Part shown: piece after piece, positions 1 to 7,039 of the stretch
Numbering within the stretch: position 1 is the stretch's first letter
Layout: each line of letters opens with the position of its first letter
Assembly (NCBI GenBank): GCA_900554715.1
Contig: USIN01000073.1
Span: forward strand, 1 to 7,723
Origin: an uncultured Bacteroidales bacterium
GTDB taxonomy: Bacteria; Bacteroidota; Bacteroidia; Bacteroidales; Muribaculaceae
DNA length: 7,723 nt
Reading direction: 5' to 3'
Made by a program: the position numbers and the translations under genes
Notes under the pieces: generated by a model
Database searches by the model: none
Told to the model about the DNA's origin: nothing
What the model saw: only the letters and a program-made list of their open reading frames with translations

Positions 1-1134
1 GGCAACACCGCCACCGCCTGGGGCCTCATCATGGCCTCTGAGAAATGCGGCCGCCCGCTCTTCTTAGGCTCATATCCCATCACTCCGGCGACAGACATTC
101 TCCATGAACTGGCAAAGCGCAAAGACCTCGGCGTCAAAGCCTGCCAGATGGAAGACGAAATCGCCGGCGTCTGCTCGGCAATCGGCGCCTCGTTTGCCGG
201 CAACCTCGCCGTGACATCGACCTCGGGTCCCGGTCTGGCACTCAAGAGCGAAGGCATAGGCCTCGCCGTCATCGCCGAGCTGCCCCTCGTCGTCATCGAC
301 GTACAGCGCGGCGGCCCCTCGACAGGCCTGCCCACTAAGACCGAACAGACCGACCTCATGCAGGCTCTCTACGGCCGCAACGGCGAGTCACCCGTGGCTG
401 TCGTCGCCCCCGCGTCGCCCACCGACTGCTTCACCATGGCCTTCGAAGCCTGCCGTATCGCCGTCGAGCACATGACCCCCGTCATCCTCCTGAGCGACGC
501 CTTCATCGGCAACGGCTCGTCGGCATGGCGCATACCCGAAGCCGACGAATATCCCGCAATCAAGACACCCGACGTGCCCGCCGAACTCCGTGACGGCAGC
601 TGGCGTCCCTACATGCGCGACAGCGAGACACTCGTACGCTACTGGGCCGTTCCCGGCACCGAAGGCTGTGCCCACCGACTCGGCGGCCTCGAAAAAGACG
701 CCAACACCGGCGCAATCTCGACCGACCCCGCCAACCACGAGAAGATGGTCATGACACGCCGTCAGAAAATCGCCAATATCGCCAACGACATACCCGCGCT
801 CGAAGTGCTCGGCAATCCCGACGCCGACACACTCATCATCGGCTGGGGCGGCACATACGGCCATCTCCACACAGCCGCCGACGAGCTCTGCGCCGCTGGT
901 CGTCCCGTGGCATTCGCCCACTTCAGATATATCAACCCGCTGCCGGCCAACACAGGCGAGATCATCAGCCGCTACAAACGGGTAATTGTGGCCGAGCTCA
1001 ACACCGGCATGTTCGCCGACTATCTCCAGGCCAAATTCCCCGGCGTCGAAATCAAGCGTATCAACAAGATCCAAGGCCAGCCCTTCCTCGTGAGCGAACT
1101 GGTCGAGGGTGTCATCAAATTAATGGATAAATAA
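1..1134 (+). CDS. korA: 2-oxoacid (2-oxoglutarate):ferredoxin oxidoreductase subunit alpha, 5' partial
   Basis: This is the 3' part (377 residues) of the alpha subunit of a 2-oxoacid:acceptor oxidoreductase. The enzyme oxidatively decarboxylates a 2-oxoacid, probably 2-oxoglutarate, to the acyl-CoA and passes electrons to ferredoxin in the cytoplasm. The frame is open from base 1. The first visible residues, GNTATAWG, match the usual opening of the alpha (pyrimidine-binding) domain. YPITPATDI at residues 25-33, the EDEIAG segment at 51-56 and RGGPSTGLPTKTEQ at 103-116 are hallmarks of this family. A C-terminal domain follows, from about residue 265 (DADTLIIGWGGTYGH) to the end. In many Bacteroidota a gamma domain is fused in front of alpha. 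The missing 5' end may encode it, but this cannot be seen. An internal ATG at base 31 is not the start, because conserved residues lie upstream of it. korB follows after 9 bases, so the two are surely co-transcribed. The family is certain; the exact 2-oxoacid is inferred. Confidence 0.93.
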   Translation, partial: GNTATAWGLIMASEKCGRPLFLGSYPITPATDILHELAKRKDLGVKACQMEDEIAGVCSAIGASFAGNLAVTSTSGPGLALKSEGIGLAVIAELPLVVIDVQRGGPSTGLPTKTEQTDLMQALYGRNGESPVAVVAPASPTDCFTMAFEACRIAVEHMTPVILLSDAFIGNGSSAWRIPEADEYPAIKTPDVPAELRDGSWRPYMRDSETLVRYWAVPGTEGCAHRLGGLEKDANTGAISTDPANHEKMVMTRRQKIANIANDIPALEVLGNPDADTLIIGWGGTYGHLHTAADELCAAGRPVAFAHFRYINPLPANTGEIISRYKRVIVAELNTGMFADYLQAKFPGVEIKRINKIQGQPFLVSELVEGVIKLMDK

Positions 1135-1143
1135 GAGTCTGAT

Positions 1144-2157
1144 ATGGAACAGAACAACTATAAAGCATCCGACTACAAGAACGACCAGTCTGTGCGCTGG
1201 TGTCCGGGCTGCGGTGACCACGCCATACTCAACACCCTCCACAAGGCCATGGCCGAACTGGGCGTCGCGCCCCACAAGACAGCCGTCATATCAGGCATCG
1301 GCTGCAGCTCGCGTCTGCCCTACTATATGAACACCTATGGCTTCCACACCATCCACGGCCGTGCGGCAGCCATAGCCACAGGCTTCAAGGTAGCCAATCC
1401 CGAGATGACCGTCTGGCAGATTTCGGGCGACGGCGACGGCCTCGCCATCGGCGGCAACCACTTCATCCACGCCGTCCGACGCAACATCGACATCAACATG
1501 CTCTTGTTCAACAACAAGATCTACGGCCTGACAAAGGGTCAGTATTCACCGACGAGCGCCCGCGGTTTCGTCTCTAAATCATCGCCTTACGGCACGACCG
1601 AAGACCCCTTCATCCCCGCCGAGCTCGTTTTCGGTGCCCGCGGCAACTTCTTCGGCCGCTCGATTGACGTCGAGCTCGCCACCTCGGTCGAGGTAATGGT
1701 CGCCGCCGCACGCCACAAAGGCGCGTCGGTCGTCGAGATTCTCCAGAACTGTGTCATCTTCAACAACGGAATCCACAACGCCATCACCGACCGTGAAGTG
1801 CGCGCCGACAAAACCATCCACCTGCGCCACGGCGAGAAGATGATCTTCGGCAAAGACAACAACCGCGGTCTCGTCCGGGACGGCTTCCTGCTCAAGGCCG
1901 TCACCATCGGTGAAGACGGCTACACCATCGACGACGTCCTCGTCCACGACGCCCACTGCCAGAGCAACTTCCTACACCAGCAGCTCGCAATGATGGACGG
2001 CGACACCCTGCCCCTCGCCGTCGGCATCATCCGCGACGTCGAGGCCATCACCTACGACGAAGGCGTCTCGAAGCAGGTCGAGGAAGTCCGCGCCAAAAAA
2101 GGCTTCGACAGCCTGCGTTCGATGATTCTCGCCGGCGAAACCTGGACAGTAGAATAA
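1144..2157 (+). CDS. korB: 2-oxoacid (2-oxoglutarate):ferredoxin oxidoreductase subunit beta
   Basis: Complete beta subunit of 337 residues, the usual length for the family. It carries the thiamine diphosphate site and an iron-sulfur cluster and forms the catalytic complex with the alpha subunit encoded just upstream. The CPGCG motif (C20, C23), C54 in GIGCSSR and C203 in LQNCVIFN are the likely four ligands of a [4Fe-4S] cluster. GDGDGLAIGGN (95-105) and the paired asparagines at 123-124, followed by IYGLTKGQYSPTS, form the thiamine diphosphate/Mg binding region. The C-terminal part, from about residue 220, is the usual extension of KorB-type proteins. The start at 1144 lies 9 bases after the korA stop and gives the expected short N-terminus before CPGCG. 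The ribosome binding site is weak, as is normal in Bacteroidota. A strong terminator follows, ending this transcription unit. 2-Oxoglutarate is the most likely substrate; other 2-oxoacids are possible. Confidence 0.95.
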   Translation: MEQNNYKASDYKNDQSVRWCPGCGDHAILNTLHKAMAELGVAPHKTAVISGIGCSSRLPYYMNTYGFHTIHGRAAAIATGFKVANPEMTVWQISGDGDGLAIGGNHFIHAVRRNIDINMLLFNNKIYGLTKGQYSPTSARGFVSKSSPYGTTEDPFIPAELVFGARGNFFGRSIDVELATSVEVMVAAARHKGASVVEILQNCVIFNNGIHNAITDREVRADKTIHLRHGEKMIFGKDNNRGLVRDGFLLKAVTIGEDGYTIDDVLVHDAHCQSNFLHQQLAMMDGDTLPLAVGIIRDVEAITYDEGVSKQVEEVRAKKGFDSLRSMILAGETWTVE

Positions 2158-2180
2158 CACGACACATTTCCCCAATACCC

Positions 2181-2216
2181 CGGCCCCGCCCCACATCACT
2201 GGAGCGGGGCCGTTTT
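2181..2216 (+). terminator. Rho-independent terminator after korB
   Basis: A perfect 9-bp GC-rich stem, cggccccgc (2181-2189) with gcggggccg (2204-2212), is followed directly by four T (2213-2216). Two more C-G pairs (2191-2192 with 2201-2202) can form inside after one mismatch, leaving an 8-base loop. It starts 23 bases after the korB stop, on the sense strand, and separates the korAB unit from the receptor operon. The T tract is short, but the stem is very strong. Confidence 0.85.
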
Positions 2217-2256
2217 GCGTCTTACAACGTGGTTTTGGTTATGGAATTTGTTAAAT

Positions 2257-2290
2257 TTTGGCTGATATTAGAATATTTTAGCTATATTTG
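2257..2290 (+). promoter_or_regulatory. Probable Bacteroidales-type (-33/-7) promoter for the receptor operon
   Basis: tatatttg at 2283-2290 fits the Bacteroides -7 consensus TAnnTTTG exactly. TTTG at 2257-2260 fits the -33 element. They are 22 bases apart, slightly longer than usual. The region is distinctly AT-rich compared with the flanking genes and lies between the korB terminator and the receptor start. Transcription would begin a few bases after 2290, giving an untranslated leader of about 130 bases. This is inferred from consensus only; no start site is known. Confidence 0.55.
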
Positions 2291-2427
2291 ACAGCTAATT
2301 GCCTATCTATGCCTCGGAAGCGTCGGAGCGGAGCGACCGCTTCGTAAGCCTTGTGTCGCGCAGATGTGCTTTAGTTGTTTAACTGACAATTTTTTACATA
2401 ACAATAAATACAACCACTAAACAATTT
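2291..2427 (+). other. 5' leader of the receptor operon with GC-rich hairpin and possible micro-ORF
   Basis: This stretch between the predicted promoter and the receptor start has no recognisable gene. It contains a hairpin: gaagcg (2317-2322) pairs with cgcttc (2338-2343), and tcg (2323-2325) with cga (2334-2336), with one bulged C and an 8-base loop. The hairpin sits inside a short open frame, 2309-2347, that would encode MPRKRRSGATAS. A weaker AT-rich inverted repeat at 2371-2386 is followed by six T at 2390-2395. The last 35 bases before the ATG are A-rich without a Shine-Dalgarno, as is typical of Bacteroidota. It matches no riboswitch that I recognise. A regulatory role is possible but unproven. 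Confidence 0.4.
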
Positions 2428-5193
2428 ATGAGACTGAAACTGTTTCTGCTACTGCTTCTGACGGCCACACTGCCGTCACTGGCACAAACTGCCACCGTCG
2501 TCGGCGTCGTTACCGACGGCTCTAACGGCAGTCCGGTCAGCGGAGCCTATGTCACCCTCCAGGACAGGGGCGTCTCGGCGACCACAGGCTTCAACGGCGA
2601 CTTCCGCGTCACCGGTGTACAGCCCGGAGATATTTATATTATCGTCACCTGCGACGGCTATCAGAGCGCCGGCTTCAACGCCACCGTCACAGCGCCCTCG
2701 ACCGACCTCGGCACAATCACCCTCACGCCCGACTCGGCCGATGACTTCTACGGCGACAACGAAGACATGATCTTCGACGAATCGGTCCTCGAAGACGAGG
2801 AAGGCAACACACAGGGCATCGCTGCCCTCACAGGCGCCAACGACGACATATACTACAGCACGGCTTCATATAACTTCTCGCCGATGTACTTCCGCTACCG
2901 CGGCTATGACAGCGAGTATCAGACAGTCTACATCAACGGTGTGCCTTTCAACGACCTCATCCGCGGCCGCTTCAACTTCTCGAGCCTCCTGGGCATGACA
3001 AGCCGCGCCTTCAGAAACAAGACAACCACGATAGGCATGGGCGCCGCAAACTACGGCTTCGGCAGCATCGGCGGCAGCACCAACTACAACACCGTCACCG
3101 ACCTCTATGCGCCGGGCTTCAACGGCAGCCTCGCCTTCACCAACTCCAACTATATGCTACGCGCCATGGCCACATATGCCTCGGGCGTCAACAAACACGG
3201 CTGGGCATACACCGTCAGCGGCATCGGACGCTATGCCAACGAAGGTGTAATCGAAGGCACATTCTACAACTCGGGCGGCCTCTTCCTCTCGGTCGAGAAA
3301 ATCTTCAACCCCAACCACTCGCTGACTCTCACCGCCTTCGGCGGCCCGACACAGCGCGCCACAGCCCAGGCCACCTATCAGGAAGCCTATGATCTCGCCG
3401 GCTCTAATCTCTACAACCCCGCCTGGGGCTGGCAGGACGGCAAAAAACGCTCGTCGCGCATCACCGAGACATTCGACCCCACCGTGATGCTCAACTATAT
3501 CTTCAAGAAAAACAACACCACGGTCAACACATCGGCCGCAATGCGCTGGGTAAGATACACCCGCACGGCCATACAGTACTATCAGGGCAATAACCCCGAT
3601 CCGTCGTACTACCGCAACCTCCCCTCATACTACGAAGGCAAACCTGAGAAGCAGATGTATACCGACCTCTGGAAACATGACAAATCATTCCGCCAGATCG
3701 ACTGGGACGAACTCTATCAGATGAACTACCTCAACAACATCCAGAACGAGACACTCCCCGAAGCCGACAAGAAAGGCTCGTCATATATCATGGAGAACCG
3801 CGTCAGCAACCAGGTCAACGCCATCTTCAACAGCTATGTCAACACCCGCATCAACGACTGCATGAGCCTCCAGGGCGGCGTGACATTCAACTACACCAAA
3901 GCGTCGTTCTACAAGACCGTCCGCGACCTCATGGGCGGCGAATTCTGGATCGACGTCGACCCCTTCAGCCTCCGCGAGTTTGCCATCGCTCCCGACAACC
4001 TACAGAATGACCTCGACCATCCCAACCGCCGAGTCAGGGAAGGCGACAAATTCGGCTACAACTATGACATCCGTGCCCTCCAGGCCACGGCATGGCTCCA
4101 GAATGTCATCACCCTGCCCCACTGGGATGTCAACTACGGCATCAAGATGAGCTACACACAGTTCCAGCGCGAAGGCTATATGCGCAACGGCCGCGCTCCG
4201 CAGAACTCGCTCGGCAAGAGCGATATGCTCAAATTTGACAACGGCGCCATCAAGGCCGGCGCGACCTATAAGCTCAACGGCCGCAACTACTTCAGCGCCC
4301 ATGTCGAATACGGCACACGCTCGCCGCTGGTCGACAACGTCTTCATCGCTCCGCGCGTCAAGAACACCGTCGCCGCCAACGTCGAGAGCGAACGCGACTT
4401 CTCGGGCGACCTCGGCTATACATGGAACTACCGCCGCTTCCGCGGATCACTGACCGGCTTCTACACCCAGGTCGACAACGGCATCGAGCGCACAGGCTTC
4501 TACGACGACTACTACCGCACCTACACCAACTATGTGCTCACCGGCGTCAAGCGCGTCTACAAAGGCGTCGAGCTCGGCATGGCATACAAGATCACACCCT
4601 CGATCACAGCCACATTCGCCGGCACATACGCCCGCTACCAGTATAAAAACAATCCACAGGGCACACGCACATTCGAGAACGGCCTTCATCCCGACACAAC
4701 ACAGACTGTCTATCTGAAGAACTTCTACCTCGGTTCGACACCTCAGACACAATGTAACCTCGGCATCGACTGGGCCGCTCCCGGCAACTGGTTCTTCAAC
4801 ATCAACGGCACATTCCAAGGCGACGCCTACGTCAACCTCTCGCCGCGCTACCACGAACAGTTCCCCGGTCTGGCCTCGGCCGACATCTGGGACGGCGGTG
4901 TTCCCACCCGCGAACAGCTCGAAGCCAAAATCGAAGAACTCACCGACCAGGACAAACTCAAAAACGCATTCACCCTCAACCTGTCGATCGGCAAACTGAT
5001 TTACATCAACCGCAAGGTGTCGATGAACATCAACCTCAACGTCTACAACGTCCTCAACAACCGCGATGTCGTCACCTACGCCTACCAGCAGGGCCGACTC
5101 AACGAAACGACCTACGACCGCAACGCCTACCCCAACCGCTACAGCTACGCGCAGGGCGTAAGAGCGTTCCTCAACATCGGCGTAAGATTCTAA
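2428..5193 (+). CDS. TonB-dependent outer-membrane receptor with N-terminal carboxypeptidase-regulatory-like domain
   Basis: A 921-residue outer-membrane barrel that would import or bind a ligand using TonB/ExbBD energy. Residues 1-20 are a signal peptide (MRLKL, a leucine run, then SLAQ). Residues about 21-101 form a carboxypeptidase-D-regulatory-like beta sandwich, with VVGVVTDGSNGSPVSGAYV and FNGDFRVTGVQPGDIYI. Residues 102-127 are a very acidic linker. The plug domain covers about 128-225 and includes YFRYRGYDSEYQTVYINGVPFND. The rest is a barrel rich in alternating aromatic residues that ends in LNIGVRF; the terminal phenylalanine is the usual signal for BAM assembly. I see no clear TonB box. 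No SusD partner is present here. The protein resembles the receptors found beside DUF5689 lipoproteins more than classic SusC. The start at 2428 is set by the signal peptide. It heads an operon with two lipoprotein genes. The ligand cannot be told from sequence. Confidence 0.9.
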   Translation: MRLKLFLLLLLTATLPSLAQTATVVGVVTDGSNGSPVSGAYVTLQDRGVSATTGFNGDFRVTGVQPGDIYIIVTCDGYQSAGFNATVTAPSTDLGTITLTPDSADDFYGDNEDMIFDESVLEDEEGNTQGIAALTGANDDIYYSTASYNFSPMYFRYRGYDSEYQTVYINGVPFNDLIRGRFNFSSLLGMTSRAFRNKTTTIGMGAANYGFGSIGGSTNYNTVTDLYAPGFNGSLAFTNSNYMLRAMATYASGVNKHGWAYTVSGIGRYANEGVIEGTFYNSGGLFLSVEKIFNPNHSLTLTAFGGPTQRATAQATYQEAYDLAGSNLYNPAWGWQDGKKRSSRITETFDPTVMLNYIFKKNNTTVNTSAAMRWVRYTRTAIQYYQGNNPDPSYYRNLPSYYEGKPEKQMYTDLWKHDKSFRQIDWDELYQMNYLNNIQNETLPEADKKGSSYIMENRVSNQVNAIFNSYVNTRINDCMSLQGGVTFNYTKASFYKTVRDLMGGEFWIDVDPFSLREFAIAPDNLQNDLDHPNRRVREGDKFGYNYDIRALQATAWLQNVITLPHWDVNYGIKMSYTQFQREGYMRNGRAPQNSLGKSDMLKFDNGAIKAGATYKLNGRNYFSAHVEYGTRSPLVDNVFIAPRVKNTVAANVESERDFSGDLGYTWNYRRFRGSLTGFYTQVDNGIERTGFYDDYYRTYTNYVLTGVKRVYKGVELGMAYKITPSITATFAGTYARYQYKNNPQGTRTFENGLHPDTTQTVYLKNFYLGSTPQTQCNLGIDWAAPGNWFFNINGTFQGDAYVNLSPRYHEQFPGLASADIWDGGVPTREQLEAKIEELTDQDKLKNAFTLNLSIGKLIYINRKVSMNINLNVYNVLNNRDVVTYAYQQGRLNETTYDRNAYPNRYSYAQGVRAFLNIGVRF

Positions 5194-5229
5194 CGACTGT
5201 ATAAACATTACAAAATGAATATCACGACA

Positions 5230-7014
5230 ATGAAAAAGTCACTATTATATATCGCATCGCTGATGTTGAGCGCAACGGCCCTGACATCATGCGACGACGA
5301 CTTTGCCCGTCCCCCGATTGTGATGCCCGAGTCTGAAATGGCCGGCAAAGAAAACATCACCATCGCCGGACTCAAAGACCTCTACTGGCAGAACGAAAAC
5401 AACTATGCCGTCCAGACGACCGTCAACGCCGAGGGCAACGACCTCATCCTCAAAGCGCGCGTCATCTCGACCGACATCAACAGCACCCTCTACAACTACA
5501 TCTACCTCGAAGACGAGACCGGCGGCATGAGCATCGCCGCACGCCAGGTGAAATCAAGCCAGAAGCTCGCCACCCAGTTTGCTCTCGGCCAGGAGGTCTA
5601 CGTCAACGTCACCGGTCTCTACGCAGGCCGCTACGCCGGTCTCTTCCAGCTCGGCGCACTCTCTGACAAAGGCGGCACGACATTCCTCGAGAACGCCGTA
5701 CTCCTCGAGCACATGCAGGCCAACGGTCTCGCCGAGCCCGAGCTCATCACCTATAAAGACGTCACCCTCGCCGAGCTCAAGGCCGCCCTCAATTCGCAGG
5801 AGACCGTCCGCAGCATGATGGCCACATCGGTCAAGATCAGCGGCGTGACATTCTCGCAGCCCGGCGCCAAGTTCATCCCCACCGAAGGCCAGGACAACAG
5901 CATAGCCTTCAAAGACGCCGACGGCAACTCGATGGTCATCCGTCTCAACCGCTACTGCACCTTCGGCCGCGACCTCATCCCCTCGGGCACAGGCTCGGTC
6001 AAAGGCATCCTCGGCTTCTTCAACAACGACTGGCAGCTTATCATCAACAGCATCGACGACCTCGAAGGCTTCACTCCGGCCGAAGATAATCCCGACACCC
6101 CCGATAACCCTGACCAGCCCGACCAGCCCTCGACCGGCAGCGGCGACGGCACAGAGGCCGCGCCCTATAACTGCGCCGCTGTCATCGGCGGTGCCACAGG
6201 CACAGACAAATGGGTCAAAGGCTATATCGTCGGATGGGTCGACGGCATGAACCTCGCCGAAGGCGCCAAGTTCAACAACGAAGCGACCTCTAACACCAAC
6301 TTCCTCATCGCCGACAATGCCGAAGAGACTAACGTAGCCAACTGTGTGCCCGTACAGCTCCCGACCGATGTCCGCAACTCGCTCGGTCTTCAGGCCAAGC
6401 CCGGTAACTACAAGAAAGAAGTCTCGCTCAAGGGCAGCCTCGAGAAATACTTCGGCACAGCCGGCCTCAAGAGCGTCACCGAATTCAAAATCGACGGCGC
6501 CGAGACTCCCGACGTGCCTACCGACCCCGTCAGCTTCATCGACGAGACCTTCGAGACAGGCCTGCCCGCCGGATGGGCCAACATAAAGGTTTCAGGCGAC
6601 AAGCAGTGGTATCAGACATCTTACAGCAACAACGGCTACGCTGCCATGACCGGTTTCAAAGGCACTCAGCCACCCTTCGACGCATGGCTGCTCACACCGG
6701 CCATCGACATGAGCAAAGTGACCGACAAAAACCTCACCTTCGACACCCAGGTCAACGGCTACGGCTCGACAACCTCTGTCTTCGAGGTCTATGTGCTGAC
6801 ATCAGCCGACATCGCTTCGGCCACCAAGACCAAGCTCAATCCCGCCATCGCCGTGGCTCCCGAATCCGGCTACTCAAGCTGGACCAATTCGGGCAATGTC
6901 AGCCTCGCCGACTACAGCGGCATCATCTACTTAGGCTTCAGATTCTATGCCACACAGGACGCCAATTATGCCACATGGTGTGTCGACAACGTCAAAGTAG
7001 GCTCTGCACAGTAA
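5230..7014 (+). CDS. Surface lipoprotein with DUF5689-like region, DUF6359-like module and choice-of-anchor J-like domain
   Basis: A 594-residue predicted lipoprotein. I chose the ATG at 5230 because it gives a standard signal peptide, MKKSLLYIASLMLSATALTS, before lipobox cysteine C21. An in-frame ATG at 5215 would add MNITT. The cysteine is followed by DDD, the acidic pattern linked to surface export in Bacteroidota. After that, residues about 40-280 are DUF5689-like and appear to hold two OB-like repeats (about 61-145 and 197-281). A Pro/Asp linker with repeated DNPD/DQPD units follows at about 283-307. A DUF6359-like module (WVKGYIVG, then FLIAD, VQLP and KGSLEKYFG) covers about 308-423. 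A C-terminal beta-sandwich of choice-of-anchor J type covers about 433-592 (ETFETGLPAGW, AWLLTPAIDMS, WCVDNVKV). It lies 36 bases after the receptor and probably binds ligand at the cell surface for it. No catalytic motif is visible. Domain names rest on remembered family patterns. Confidence 0.85.
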   Translation: MKKSLLYIASLMLSATALTSCDDDFARPPIVMPESEMAGKENITIAGLKDLYWQNENNYAVQTTVNAEGNDLILKARVISTDINSTLYNYIYLEDETGGMSIAARQVKSSQKLATQFALGQEVYVNVTGLYAGRYAGLFQLGALSDKGGTTFLENAVLLEHMQANGLAEPELITYKDVTLAELKAALNSQETVRSMMATSVKISGVTFSQPGAKFIPTEGQDNSIAFKDADGNSMVIRLNRYCTFGRDLIPSGTGSVKGILGFFNNDWQLIINSIDDLEGFTPAEDNPDTPDNPDQPDQPSTGSGDGTEAAPYNCAAVIGGATGTDKWVKGYIVGWVDGMNLAEGAKFNNEATSNTNFLIADNAEETNVANCVPVQLPTDVRNSLGLQAKPGNYKKEVSLKGSLEKYFGTAGLKSVTEFKIDGAETPDVPTDPVSFIDETFETGLPAGWANIKVSGDKQWYQTSYSNNGYAAMTGFKGTQPPFDAWLLTPAIDMSKVTDKNLTFDTQVNGYGSTTSVFEVYVLTSADIASATKTKLNPAIAVAPESGYSSWTNSGNVSLADYSGIIYLGFRFYATQDANYATWCVDNVKVGSAQ

Positions 7015-7039
7015 TCCTAACCCCCAACAGTCAAGACAA

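Noticed and set aside
388..1074. Long open frame on the - strand opposite korA (228 codons).
   Set aside because: It lies wholly within the well-supported korA gene, and its translation is a low-complexity Val/Gly/Asp/Ala mixture expected from reading GC-ending codons on the opposite strand. It has no family motif.
1579..1956. Open frames on the - strand opposite korB.
   Set aside because: They lie opposite korB, which has clear cluster and cofactor motifs. The translations are biased shadows with no domain signal.
2291..2427. Considered a riboswitch such as a cobalamin element in the receptor leader.
   Set aside because: The leader is too short and lacks the conserved B12-box-like sequence or any other riboswitch core I recognise.
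4447..5208. A 253-codon open frame on the - strand opposite the receptor C-terminus.
   Set aside because: It is a Val/Asp/Gly-rich shadow of the receptor's GC-rich codons. The + strand encodes a continuous barrel ending in the expected terminal phenylalanine.
6076..6150. Short tandem repeat of Asp-Pro units, considered as a DNA repeat or CRISPR-like feature.
   Set aside because: The bases vary at third positions and the repeat is only a few units long. It is best explained as a flexible Pro/Asp linker between protein domains.
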